Positions 31,305-38,520 of a stretch of DNA of 40,630 nt are shown piece by piece; within the stretch, counting starts at the first letter, position 1; every line of letters begins with the position of its first letter. The DNA is taken from contig HF991477.1 of NCBI GenBank assembly GCA_000433095.1, positions 12,331-52,960 of the forward strand, in the 5' to 3' direction. A program made the translations under genes and the position numbers. Below the pieces are notes generated by a model, which ran no database searches, was not told the origin of the DNA, and was given only the letters and a program-made list of their open reading frames with translations. Origin of the DNA: Clostridium sp. CAG:967. GTDB lineage: Bacteria > Cyanobacteriota > Vampirovibrionia > Gastranaerophilales > Gastranaerophilaceae.

Positions 31305-31994
31305 CTACCAGCTTCCAGAACTTCCACAGCCGCCAAATCCGCCGCCTCCGCCAAAACCGCTGCTGCCGAACCCGCCTCTGCGTCTTGGAGAAAAAATTGC
31401 CATTATAATCGCAATCGGCCATGCCCACCATGGAGTATCAGAACGTGATGATCTGCCTGTTGAAGTGTTAACAGCTTTATCAGGACAATATCCTGTTCTT
31501 GAAATAGTTACCCCCTCTGCCTGAGCTGCCAATTCTGCCAGTTGATATGTGCCACGTGCGATGCCGTTTTCATAATCATTCTGTCTGTAATACGGCAATA
31601 TATCGTTATCTCTGATATAATCCAAATCTCTGACAGGAATTATTTTTTCAAAGCCGTAGCCCAGTTCTATTCGCATTCTTCTCTCATTTAATGCTGTTAA
31701 AAACACAATGCCGTTATTCTTTTCTTTTGAGCCGACTTTATATTTCCGCCCGATTTCCATAGCAACATCCTGTTCGGATCTGCCTTCCAATGTAGGCAGG
31801 GTAACTACAGCTATATCTGCTCCTGATTTTTTTTGCAAATCCAACAATGTCATGTTTAAGTTATACTCTACGTCTTCAGAAAGCAAATTTGCCTCATCAG
31901 CTATAAAACCTTTAAAATTCAAATCCTGTAAAGCATCAGCCTGAATTGACGAAAACAGAGCTAACACCAAAATAACCAATAAACTCTTTTTCAT
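31305..31994 (-). CDS. TPM-domain (TLP18.3/Psb32/MOLO-1) membrane protein
   Basis: The protein is 229 aa. A signal peptide (MKKSLLVILVLALFSSIQAD) is followed by the TPM domain (about 28-150) with FIADEANLLSEDVEYNLNMT, GADIAVVTLPTLEGRSEQDV, NNGIVFLTALNERRMRIELG and YGFEKIIP. A membrane segment (PWWAWPIAIIMAIFS) and a Gly/Ser-rich tail with GGFGGCGSSGSW close it. Family members have been linked to photosystem II repair and to phosphatase-like activity, but most bacterial copies are uncharacterised. It has a consensus promoter placed so that the mRNA would be leaderless. Confidence 0.83.
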   Translation of the reverse strand: MKKSLLVILVLALFSSIQADALQDLNFKGFIADEANLLSEDVEYNLNMTLLDLQKKSGADIAVVTLPTLEGRSEQDVAMEIGRKYKVGSKEKNNGIVFLTALNERRMRIELGYGFEKIIPVRDLDYIRDNDILPYYRQNDYENGIARGTYQLAELAAQAEGVTISRTGYCPDKAVNTSTGRSSRSDTPWWAWPIAIIMAIFSPRRRGGFGSSGFGGGGGFGGCGSSGSW

Positions 31995-32000
31995 AAAATA

Positions 32001-32029
32001 ATTATACTAAATTGCAGAAATACTGTCAA
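32001..32029 (-). promoter_or_regulatory. Consensus leaderless promoter of the TPM gene
   Basis: TTGACA (32024-32029), 17 bases and TATAAT (32001-32006) on the minus strand match consensus fully. Six bases follow before the ATG at 31994, so the predicted start of transcription is the ATG itself. Confidence 0.75.
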
Positions 32030-32036
32030 TAAAAAA

Positions 32037-32108
32037 AGGCGACACCCAGATTCGAACTGGGGGATAAGAGCTTTGCAGGCTCCTGCCTTACCACTTGGCC
32101 ATGTCGCC
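32037..32108 (-). tRNA. tRNA-Cys(GCA)
   Basis: Acceptor GGCGACA/TGTCGCC, anticodon loop CTGCAAA with GCA, T arm CCCAG-TTCGAAT-CTGGG, discriminator U. CCA is not encoded. A run of T follows at once and serves as terminator. Confidence 0.93.
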
Positions 32109-32122
32109 TCACCTGTTTCTTT

Positions 32123-32151
32123 ATAATACGAAACACAAGCATTAATGTCAA
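32123..32151 (-). promoter_or_regulatory. Promoter of tRNA-Cys
   Basis: TTGACA (32146-32151), 17 bases and TATTAT (32123-32128) on the minus strand, about 14 bases before the mature 5' end. Confidence 0.7.
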
Positions 32152-32175
32152 GATAAACATTTTACTATTTTAAAA

Positions 32176-32754
32176 TTATTGATTAGGATAACTTTCCAGA
32201 TAAACAATATCGCCGTTCTCTGTCACTGTTTTTTCTGCTACCGCAGGATGAAGCCTTCCTGCAAGAGACGTTTTATGAAATTGTGTTTCACGACCTGCAA
32301 TTGATTTTACGGTTAATTCTGATGCTCCGTCAATGCTGCGTTTATATTGTGCTATTTCTTCGATTTTTTTTGTGCGTGGATTATGAATAACTTCTTTTAT
32401 TTTCTGGGTTAAGGCATGCCCTGAACCGTTGAAGAAATCTTCTAAATCTGCTTTAATTGACATAAATTTATTATAACTTTTACCTTGATTATCATAAAAT
32501 GCATTCATTATATGTTTTACACTTGTTTTACTATTTTTTCTTGCCAGATATAAGCTTGATGAATTTTCATTTTCTTTTAATATTGCAACAGAACCGTCAT
32601 TATTAAATCTTTGATAGATATCATTATTTTTGGAAAAACCAATAGCTAAACGTTTTTCTTCCAAACGTAAAGAATTTATTATTTCATTAGCTTTTCTGCC
32701 TTGTTGTGAAAAATTGTTGAAAAAACTTCTTATTCGATTTACTTTAACTGTCAT
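32176..32754 (-). CDS. Hypothetical protein, 192 aa
   Basis: No family is recognised. It is a soluble, Lys/Asn-rich protein beginning MTVKVNRIRSFFNNFSQQGR, with no membrane segment. The C-terminal part (SLAGRLHPAVAEKTVTENGD, IVYLESYPNQ) looks beta-rich. AAGGAT precedes the ATG. It has the base composition of its neighbours and is divergent from pilin locus 4. Confidence 0.55.
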   Translation of the reverse strand: MTVKVNRIRSFFNNFSQQGRKANEIINSLRLEEKRLAIGFSKNNDIYQRFNNDGSVAILKENENSSSLYLARKNSKTSVKHIMNAFYDNQGKSYNKFMSIKADLEDFFNGSGHALTQKIKEVIHNPRTKKIEEIAQYKRSIDGASELTVKSIAGRETQFHKTSLAGRLHPAVAEKTVTENGDIVYLESYPNQ

Positions 32755-32833
32755 AAGCTATCCTTTTGCATAATCTAAACACTAAACATAATATTTTTTG
32801 CTAACCTGAGGTAAAACCTATTATATCAAATAT

Positions 32834-32863
32834 ATTGACAATTACAACATAATCGTCAATAAT
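32834..32863 (+). promoter_or_regulatory. Promoter with dyad ahead of pilin locus 4
   Basis: TTGACA (32835-32840), 17 bases and AATAAT (32858-32863). An imperfect inverted repeat overlaps it: ATTGACAATTA (32834-32844), five bases, TAATCGTCAAT (32850-32860), matching at ten of eleven positions. This may be an operator. Confidence 0.5.
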
Positions 32864-32866
32864 TAT

Positions 32867-32924
32867 AAAAAAGGAGGCTGAAAATGATTAAGTCAAGAGC
32901 ATTAAGGGTTGCCCCCCCCCCGAG
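32867..32924 (+). repeat. 58-bp leader cassette, copy 2
   Basis: Identical to 5887-5944: ribosome-binding site, ATG, leader codons and the C10 run. The two copies are 27 kb apart. Confidence 0.9.
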
Positions 32925-32931
32925 AAACTAA
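32884..32931 (+). CDS. Leader peptide of pilin gene 4 (current C10 frame)
   Basis: AAGGAGG precedes the ATG. In the given frame it reads MIKSRALRVAPPPRN and stops. With 11 C it stays open for about 44 codons through EKLKYNKGVRGF and joins the pilin frame at 33015 without a stop. Confidence 0.5.
   Translation: MIKSRALRVAPPPRN
32912..32921 (+). repeat. Homopolymer C10 at 5' end of pilin locus 4
   Basis: Ten C residues inside the second copy of the leader cassette. Confidence 0.9.
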
Positions 32932-32979
32932 AGTATAACAAGGGGGTAAGAGGGTTTAGTTTATTTTGTGATATCATAC

Positions 32980-33008
32980 TTTACAAATACAGAAACCATT
33001 GTTATAAT
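32980..33008 (+). promoter_or_regulatory. Internal leaderless promoter of pilin gene 4
   Basis: TTTACA (32980-32985), 17 bases and TATAAT (33003-33008), then six bases and ATG 33015. It lies downstream of the C10 tract, so the gene could be transcribed and translated without the leader. Confidence 0.6.
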
Positions 33009-33014
33009 GGTGAT

Positions 33015-33683
33015 ATGAAATGTCACAATTTTTGCAATAAAAATGCATTTACATTAGCAGAGGTGTTAATTACTCTCGGTATTATTGGTGTAGTTGCGGC
33101 TTTGACTATTCCTGTTTTAATTGCCAATCATAAAAAACAAGAAGTTGTGACAAAACTCGAAAAAGTTTACACCGTTATGAATCAGGCTATTAAAATGTCA
33201 GAAGTCGAAAACGGAGAGGTTGAACACTGGTATAAAGACTGCGGTTTGAGCAGTTCCCCAACATGCTCGACAGAAGAAGTTAAAGAATGGTTTAAGACTT
33301 ATTTAGGTAAATATATAAATATTTTAAAGATAGAAACGAATGAAACATCCACAGGAATTCTTATCTATTTTAACGACGGCAGCATCATTAACATGCCAAG
33401 ATATATATATGATATTACATATTATACTAATGAAAAAGCCATAAAAAATTCTTACAGAGGCAAAAACACCTTTTTATTCAGGTTTGAAGGCAACAGTACT
33501 TCTGCTCAAAAGAAAACTTTTGATACTTATTCATATTCCTGGGACGGAACCAGAGAAGGTTTGGTAACAACATCAAATCAATATGCCTGCAGCAATGCTG
33601 AAAACTCCAGAAGAGCTTTATGTGCTAAATTAATTCAGTATGAAGGTTGGCAAATTCCTAAAGATTATCCGATTAAATTTTAG
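33015..33683 (+). CDS. Prepilin-like protein 4 (type IV pilin / pseudopilin family)
   Basis: The protein is 222 aa from ATG 33015. The leader MKCHNFCNKNA precedes the cleavage site and FTLAEVLITLGIIGVVAALT. The soluble domain has KLEKVYTVMNQAIKMSEVEN, VEHWYKDCGLSSSPTCSTEE, and ends WDGTREGLV...CAKLIQYEGWQIPKDYPIKF. It is a clear paralogue of pilin 5 (34158), sharing the Cys positions and the tail. No Shine-Dalgarno is present at this ATG, consistent with a leaderless mRNA; an alternative start is the cassette ATG at 32884. It is convergent with the XRE gene, with three bases between stops. Confidence 0.85.
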   Translation: MKCHNFCNKNAFTLAEVLITLGIIGVVAALTIPVLIANHKKQEVVTKLEKVYTVMNQAIKMSEVENGEVEHWYKDCGLSSSPTCSTEEVKEWFKTYLGKYINILKIETNETSTGILIYFNDGSIINMPRYIYDITYYTNEKAIKNSYRGKNTFLFRFEGNSTSAQKKTFDTYSYSWDGTREGLVTTSNQYACSNAENSRRALCAKLIQYEGWQIPKDYPIKF

Positions 33684-33686
33684 ATA

Positions 33687-33998
33687 TTATTCAAGAGATT
33701 TTGCAACTTTATACAATGTAAGCTGCTTATCCTTGTTTAATTTATCATATATTCTGATAATCTCTGATTTGAAATCAATATCTTTAGCATCTGTAAACTG
33801 AAACAACACTGCTAATTCAACATCTAACACACCGGCAATTTTTTCCAGCGTTCCTATAGTTGGAAAATTCTGCCCGATTTCAAGTTTACTGATATAACCA
33901 TTATCAACGCCCACAAGCTCAGAAAGTTTTTCCTGAGTTAATTTTCTCTGCTTTCTTATTTCTTTTATCTTCAAACCTAATAATTCTTTAGTATTCAT
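33687..33998 (-). CDS. XRE-family HTH transcriptional regulator
   Basis: The protein is 103 aa. The helix-turn-helix (about residues 8-65) reads LKIKEIRKQRKLTQEKLSEL, VGVDNGYISKLEIGQNFPTI and GTLEKIAGVLDVELAVLFQF, like Cro/SinR-type repressors. The tail (66-103) is probably a small dimerisation region. AAGGAG precedes the ATG. It sits between two paralogous pilin genes and is divergent from pilin 5, whose promoter carries a dyad. Control of one or both pilins is a reasonable inference. Confidence 0.9.
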   Translation of the reverse strand: MNTKELLGLKIKEIRKQRKLTQEKLSELVGVDNGYISKLEIGQNFPTIGTLEKIAGVLDVELAVLFQFTDAKDIDFKSEIIRIYDKLNKDKQLTLYKVAKSLE

Positions 33999-34086
33999 AA
34001 AACTCCTTGCTGTTATAATTTTATATTTTTAAGCTCTTTAAAAAAATACTAAATAACTGCTAATTTCATCAAAACTATCAGTTTAT

Positions 34087-34133
34087 TTGACAAATTTATC
34101 AATCTATGTGATAATAAACTAAAAAATTATCAC
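34087..34133 (+). promoter_or_regulatory. Promoter and operator of pilin gene 5
   Basis: TTGACA (34087-34092), 17 bases and GATAAT (34110-34115). A perfect inverted repeat GTGATAAT (34108-34115), ten bases, ATTATCAC (34126-34133) has its left arm on the -10 box and its right arm just past the predicted start of transcription. A protein bound there would block transcription. The divergent XRE protein is the obvious candidate. The rest of the 33999-34157 interval shows no gene. Confidence 0.65.
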
Positions 34134-34157
34134 TTTTATTGACAAAAAGGAGCATAT

Positions 34158-34823
34158 ATGAAGAAAGGATTTACTCTTGCAGAAGTTTTAATCACAATCG
34201 GTATTATCGGGGTTGTAGCAGCAATGACAATGCCCGTTCTGATTGCAGCACACCGCAAACACATAGTTGTTACAAAGCTAGAAAAAGTTTACTCTGTTTT
34301 TAACCAAGCAGTAAGGACTTCAATAGTGGAACATGGTGATGTTACAGAATGGGTTATAGATTGCGGAAATAGTAATGATGTTAAGTGCACAACCGAAGAA
34401 GCATTAGAATGGTTTAATGAATATATCGGAAAATATCTTCAAATTACCGACATCACGAAAAGAGATGATAATACAGGATTTTATGTATTTCTTAACGATG
34501 GAACAATCCTTGATATAGCCAACTTTATATATGATATAAATTTTTATTTAAACAAGAAAGCCATTGACAACCCGAAGCAGGGAATTAATTCATTTTATTT
34601 TAGATTTCAACCTGTGCTTGATCCCAACCTGGATAAAGATAAGAACAAATATAGCGTAAAATCAACATTCGAACCTTACGCATGGAACTGGGACGGGACA
34701 CGTGAAGGTTTATTGAACCCATCTAACGTAATGGCTTGCGGTGGAAGATATAATAATTACTGCGGCAAACTTATTCAATATGAGGGCTGGAAAATTCCTG
34801 ATGATTACCCGTTCAAATTTTAA
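34158..34823 (+). CDS. Prepilin-like protein 5 (type IV pilin / pseudopilin family)
   Basis: The protein is 221 aa. MKKG is a minimal leader before FTLAEVLITIGIIGVVAAMT. The soluble domain contains KLEKVYSVFNQAVRTSIVEH, VIDCGNSNDVKCTTEEALEW, WDGTREGLLNPSNVMACGGR and the tail CGKLIQYEGWKIPDDYPFKF, close to pilin 4. Unlike the other four it has no homopolymer tract; a normal AAAGGAGC precedes its ATG. Expression is probably set by the operator upstream rather than by slippage. Confidence 0.88.
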   Translation: MKKGFTLAEVLITIGIIGVVAAMTMPVLIAAHRKHIVVTKLEKVYSVFNQAVRTSIVEHGDVTEWVIDCGNSNDVKCTTEEALEWFNEYIGKYLQITDITKRDDNTGFYVFLNDGTILDIANFIYDINFYLNKKAIDNPKQGINSFYFRFQPVLDPNLDKDKNKYSVKSTFEPYAWNWDGTREGLLNPSNVMACGGRYNNYCGKLIQYEGWKIPDDYPFKF

Positions 34824-34833
34824 AACAAAAGAA

Positions 34834-34890
34834 CCGCCTTTAAGGCGGGAAATATAAAAAAAAAAAAACCGCCTTTAAGGCGGTTCTTTT
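34834..34890. terminator. Double bidirectional terminator between pilin 5 and adhE
   Basis: Two copies of the stem CCGCCTTTAAGGCGG lie 20 bases apart (34834-34848 and 34869-34883). The second extends to AACCGCCTTTAAGGCGGTT followed by CTTTT; the first is preceded by AAAAGAA. The arms can also pair with each other as one long stem. Confidence 0.85.
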
Positions 34891-34905
34891 CTTATAAATC
34901 AATAA

Positions 34906-37578
34906 CTATTTTACAGGATAATAATCTCTTACGATACCTTCAAAAGCATCTTTGTAAATAGCCTTGATGTCTTTCATCAACGGATATGCAGGGTTTGCAC
35001 CTGTACATTGATCGTCGAATGCTAATTCAACCATTTCGTCTAATTTAGCATTGAATTCAGTTTCAGTTACACCAAAGTCTTTAATAGAGTTTGGCAAGTT
35101 GATTGATTTCATTAATTTATCGATTGCTTCAATTAACAATGCAACTTTTTCATCATCATTCTTTCCGCCTAAGCCAAGTTCATCAGCAATTTGACCGTAT
35201 TTAGCTTTTGCGTTAGGGAATTTGTATTGAGGGAAGATACATTGTTTAGCAGGACAATCAACAGCATTGTATTTGATAACCTGTCTGATTAACAATGCGT
35301 TAGCTACACCGTGAGGTACGTTAAACATAGCACCTAATTTGTGAGCCATAGAGTGGCATAATCCTAAGAATGAGTTAGCAAATGCCATACCAGCAATTGT
35401 TGCAGCATAGTGCATTTTTTCTCTTGCGATAGGATCGTTAGCACCTTCATTGTAAGATCTTTCCAGGTATCTGAATACAAGTTTTGTAGCTTCCAATGCA
35501 TTAGAGTTAGTGAAGTTTGTAGCTAATGCTGATACATATGCTTCAATAGCGTGAACTAAAGCATCAATACCTGATGCAGCTGTTAAGCCTTTAGGCATTC
35601 CATCAACAAAGTTAGGGTCAATGATTGCCATGTTAGGAGTTAATGCGTAATCAGCGATAGCATATTTAACGTGAGTTTCGTCATCAGTGATGATAGCGAA
35701 CGGAGTAACTTCAGAACCTGTACCTGATGTTGTAGGAATAGCAACCATAGTCGCTTTTTTACCTAAGTCAGGAATACTGCAAATTCTTTTTCTGATATCC
35801 ATAAATCTCATAGAGATATCTTCAAATACAGTTTCAGGTTGTTCATACATTAACCACATAATCTTAGCAGCATCCATAGGAGAACCGCCGCCTAATGAAA
35901 TGATTACGTCAGGTTCATAAGGTCTGATGATTTCCATAGCCTGATTAATTGTTGATAATGTAGGATCCGGCTTAACATCAAAGAAGATTTGGTGGTCAAT
36001 ACCAATTTCGTCTAAAACGTTAACGATACTGTCAACTGCACCTGAATTGAATAAGAATCTGTCTGTAACGATAAACGCACGTTTTTTACCTTGAAGTTCA
36101 CGGAGTGCTAAATCAACAGCGCCTCTTTTGAAGTAAACTTTTGGCGGAACTTTGAACCAAAGCATATTTTCTCTCCTTTCAGCAACTGTTTTATAGTTCA
36201 ATAAATTTTCTACACCGATATTACCTGATACAGCGTTTTTACCCCAAGAGCCGCAGCCTAATGATAGTGATGGTTCAAGCTTGAAGTTATATAAATCACC
36301 AATACCGCCTTGTGCTGAAGGTGAGTTAATTAAAACACGGCAAGCAGGCATTCTTTCCGCAAATCTGTCAACTCTTTCCTGACTGCGAGTATCTGTGTAA
36401 AGGTCAGCACTGTGTCCTGCACCGCCTTTTGATACTAATTCGTAAGTCATTTCAGTAGCTTCGTCAAAGTCTTTTGCTTTGTACATTGTTAAAATCGGTG
36501 ACAATTTTTCTCTTGAGAACGGATCATCCCAATCTACTGAAGGTCTTTCTGCAAGAAGAATTTTTGATGTTTCAGGGATTTCAAATCCTGATAATTGAGC
36601 AATTCTGTGTGCGCTTTGACCTACGATGTCAGGGTGAGCTGTACCACGTTTAGGATCGATAAACGGAAGGTCTATCATTTTCTTTTCTTCTGATGAGTCA
36701 AGAAGATATGCACCTCTGTAGATGAATTCTTTTTTAACTTCTTCATAAACTTTATCAACAACAACAACTGATTGTTCAGAAGCACAAATCATACCGTTAT
36801 CGAATGTTTTTGACATAAGGATTGAAGAAACAGCCATTTTAATATCAGCAGTTTCATCAATAACAGCCGCAGCGTTACCAGGACCAACACCTAATGCAGG
36901 ATTGCCTGATGAGTAAGCAGCTTTAACCATTCCCGGACCGCCTGTTGCTAAAATACAAGCAATGTTAGGGTGTTTCATCAATTGATTTGACAAATCGATT
37001 GACGGAATATCAATCCATCCGATAATATCTTCAGGAGCACCTGCTTCTACTGCTGCTTTTAAAACAACTTTAGCAGCTTCAATTGTACATTTTGTAGCTC
37101 TCGGGTGTGGTGAGAAGATAATTGCGTTTCTTGTTTTCAAAGCAATTAAAGATTTAAAAATTGCAGTTGAAGTCGGGTTTGTTGTAGGAACGATACCTGC
37201 AATAACGCCGAGAGGTTCAGCAACAACTTTGATACCGTTAGCTTTGTCTTCTTTAATAATACCGCAAGTTTTAGCATTTTTATGTTTATTGTAGATGTAT
37301 TCTGATGCAAAGTGGTTTTTGATAATTTTATCTTCCAAAACGCCCATACCGGTTTCTTCATGAGCCATTCTTGCAAGAGGAATACGAGCTTTGTCAGCTG
37401 CTGTAGCTGCAGCTTTAAAAATTGCATCAACTTGTTCTTGAGTAAATGTTGAGTAAATCTTTTGAGCTTTTTTAGCTCTTTCAATCAACAATTCTAATTG
37501 TTCTGCGCTGTCAACCAAAGAAGACTTGCTTAAAGTCTTTTCAAGGTTTTCAACTGTCTTTTTGCTTTTTGTTGTCAT
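34906..37578 (-). CDS. adhE: Bifunctional aldehyde-alcohol dehydrogenase AdhE
   Basis: The protein is 890 aa. The N-terminal aldehyde dehydrogenase half (to about 450) has ATGGPGMVKAAYSSGNPALG and the catalytic Cys265 in NGMICASEQS. A short linker leads to the iron-dependent alcohol dehydrogenase half, with SLGGGSPMDAAKIMW, TTSGTGSEVTPFAI and the iron ligands in HAIEAY and GLCHSMAHKLGAMFNVPHG. The enzyme converts acetyl-CoA to ethanol in two NADH-dependent steps and forms long spirosomes. AAAGGAGAA precedes the ATG. A consensus -10 and a Rex-like operator lie upstream, pointing to control by the NADH/NAD ratio. Confidence 0.97.
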   Translation of the reverse strand: MTTKSKKTVENLEKTLSKSSLVDSAEQLELLIERAKKAQKIYSTFTQEQVDAIFKAAATAADKARIPLARMAHEETGMGVLEDKIIKNHFASEYIYNKHKNAKTCGIIKEDKANGIKVVAEPLGVIAGIVPTTNPTSTAIFKSLIALKTRNAIIFSPHPRATKCTIEAAKVVLKAAVEAGAPEDIIGWIDIPSIDLSNQLMKHPNIACILATGGPGMVKAAYSSGNPALGVGPGNAAAVIDETADIKMAVSSILMSKTFDNGMICASEQSVVVVDKVYEEVKKEFIYRGAYLLDSSEEKKMIDLPFIDPKRGTAHPDIVGQSAHRIAQLSGFEIPETSKILLAERPSVDWDDPFSREKLSPILTMYKAKDFDEATEMTYELVSKGGAGHSADLYTDTRSQERVDRFAERMPACRVLINSPSAQGGIGDLYNFKLEPSLSLGCGSWGKNAVSGNIGVENLLNYKTVAERRENMLWFKVPPKVYFKRGAVDLALRELQGKKRAFIVTDRFLFNSGAVDSIVNVLDEIGIDHQIFFDVKPDPTLSTINQAMEIIRPYEPDVIISLGGGSPMDAAKIMWLMYEQPETVFEDISMRFMDIRKRICSIPDLGKKATMVAIPTTSGTGSEVTPFAIITDDETHVKYAIADYALTPNMAIIDPNFVDGMPKGLTAASGIDALVHAIEAYVSALATNFTNSNALEATKLVFRYLERSYNEGANDPIAREKMHYAATIAGMAFANSFLGLCHSMAHKLGAMFNVPHGVANALLIRQVIKYNAVDCPAKQCIFPQYKFPNAKAKYGQIADELGLGGKNDDEKVALLIEAIDKLMKSINLPNSIKDFGVTETEFNAKLDEMVELAFDDQCTGANPAYPLMKDIKAIYKDAFEGIVRDYYPVK

Positions 37579-37630
37579 TTTTTTCTCCTTTATTAAAAGT
37601 AAAAATTTTATTTATTAACTTTTAAGTTAT

Positions 37631-37648
37631 TCGTGATTTATTTCACAA
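37631..37648 (-). promoter_or_regulatory. Rex-like operator upstream of adhE
   Basis: On the minus strand the sequence is TTGTGAAATAAATCACGA. It fits the known Rex pattern TTGTGAA-N4-TTCACAA at 12 of 14 fixed positions. It lies four bases past the -10 box and covers the predicted transcription start. Confidence 0.6.
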
Positions 37649-37652
37649 TTAC

Positions 37653-37681
37653 ATTATAAAATAAAGTAATTATAAAAGCAA
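37653..37681 (-). promoter_or_regulatory. Promoter of adhE
   Basis: TATAAT on the minus strand (37653-37658) with TTGCTT (37676-37681) 17 bases upstream. The -35 is weak and the -10 perfect. Confidence 0.5.
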
Positions 37682-37755
37682 GTGTAATTTTTACAATCTT
37701 TATACAAATTTAATATTTCATTTATATGGATGAAACTATTGTACCACAAGTAATA

Positions 37756-37761
37756 TATACT
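37756..37761 (+). promoter_or_regulatory. -10 box of a leaderless promoter
   Basis: TATACT, six bases, then ATG at 37768. No convincing -35 is seen. Confidence 0.35.
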
Positions 37762-37767
37762 GTTGTT

Positions 37768-38469
37768 ATGAATATGTTTCAAAAAATAATTTATTTCTTT
37801 TTACAAATACAGGAAAAGTCGCTTTCTGCAAAGCTTAACAGACATTTAAGAGCCAGCAGCAGTAATTCTACGTCGAAAACAGTACTTTCAACGGGCGTAA
37901 CTATGACACTGACTGCCGAAACAGAAAAAAATAAAGAAATGGTTTTACAAAATGTTACCGACATTGTAAGTAACGCAAACACAGAGCCTGAAAAACTTTT
38001 AGCCTATATTGCATCTGCCGGAACAAAAGTAATAAAACTTGACAATGCCGACAAAATCCTTGCATTAATTAAAGAAGAAGAAGGACTTATCACTGAATTA
38101 AAAGGGCTTGAAGCTTTTTATTTAAATATTATGACAGACAGCGGTTTTTCATTTAAAACCAAACCAATGTTTGTAATGCGTGACGGAGTGATTGATCCAT
38201 ATTACATGGTGCATCAGTTTTATAAATGGTATGCATTAAAAAATAATCTTCCGGGATTTGACTACTTCTCTCAAAAAATATTCAAAATATATTTGAACTC
38301 TGACGGCAGCGGACTGGAAAATCTGACATTAAGCGAAATGACAGGCTTAAAAGAAGCAATAGCAAGAGATCAGGAAGCTACAGATTTTGCGTTAAAACTT
38401 GCCAAACAAAAAGAAGGCAGCAAAAAAGTTTTAGACAAAATGAAAAATGACGGCGGAGCAAACATTTAA
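37768..38469 (+). CDS. Hypothetical protein, 233 aa
   Basis: No family is recognised. A frame from ATG 37726 exists (247 aa), but 37768 is preferred because a -10 box lies six bases before it. The chain starts with a hydrophobic helix MNMFQKIIYFFLQIQEKSLS, then a Ser/Thr-rich stretch, then a mostly helical, charged region with EKLLAYIASAGTKVIKLDNA and DPYYMVHQFYKWYALKNNLP. It has no Shine-Dalgarno. It is divergent from adhE. Confidence 0.55.
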   Translation: MNMFQKIIYFFLQIQEKSLSAKLNRHLRASSSNSTSKTVLSTGVTMTLTAETEKNKEMVLQNVTDIVSNANTEPEKLLAYIASAGTKVIKLDNADKILALIKEEEGLITELKGLEAFYLNIMTDSGFSFKTKPMFVMRDGVIDPYYMVHQFYKWYALKNNLPGFDYFSQKIFKIYLNSDGSGLENLTLSEMTGLKEAIARDQEATDFALKLAKQKEGSKKVLDKMKNDGGANI

Positions 38470-38476
38470 AAAAAAA

Positions 38477-38495
38477 GAGGGCAATTTGCGCCCTC
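38477..38495 (-). terminator. Terminator of the rhodanese gene
   Basis: GAGGGC/GCCCTC with a seven-base loop. On the minus strand it is followed by a run of eight T, and it lies 26 bases past the rhodanese stop. Confidence 0.8.
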
Positions 38496-38520
38496 ATAAC
38501 TATGACAACCAAAATGAAAA

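Noticed and set aside
5887..32924. The four C/G tracts as a CRISPR array or ordinary tandem repeat
   Set aside because: Only four copies, kilobases apart, in two orientations and always at pilin 5' ends; there is no spacer-repeat pattern.
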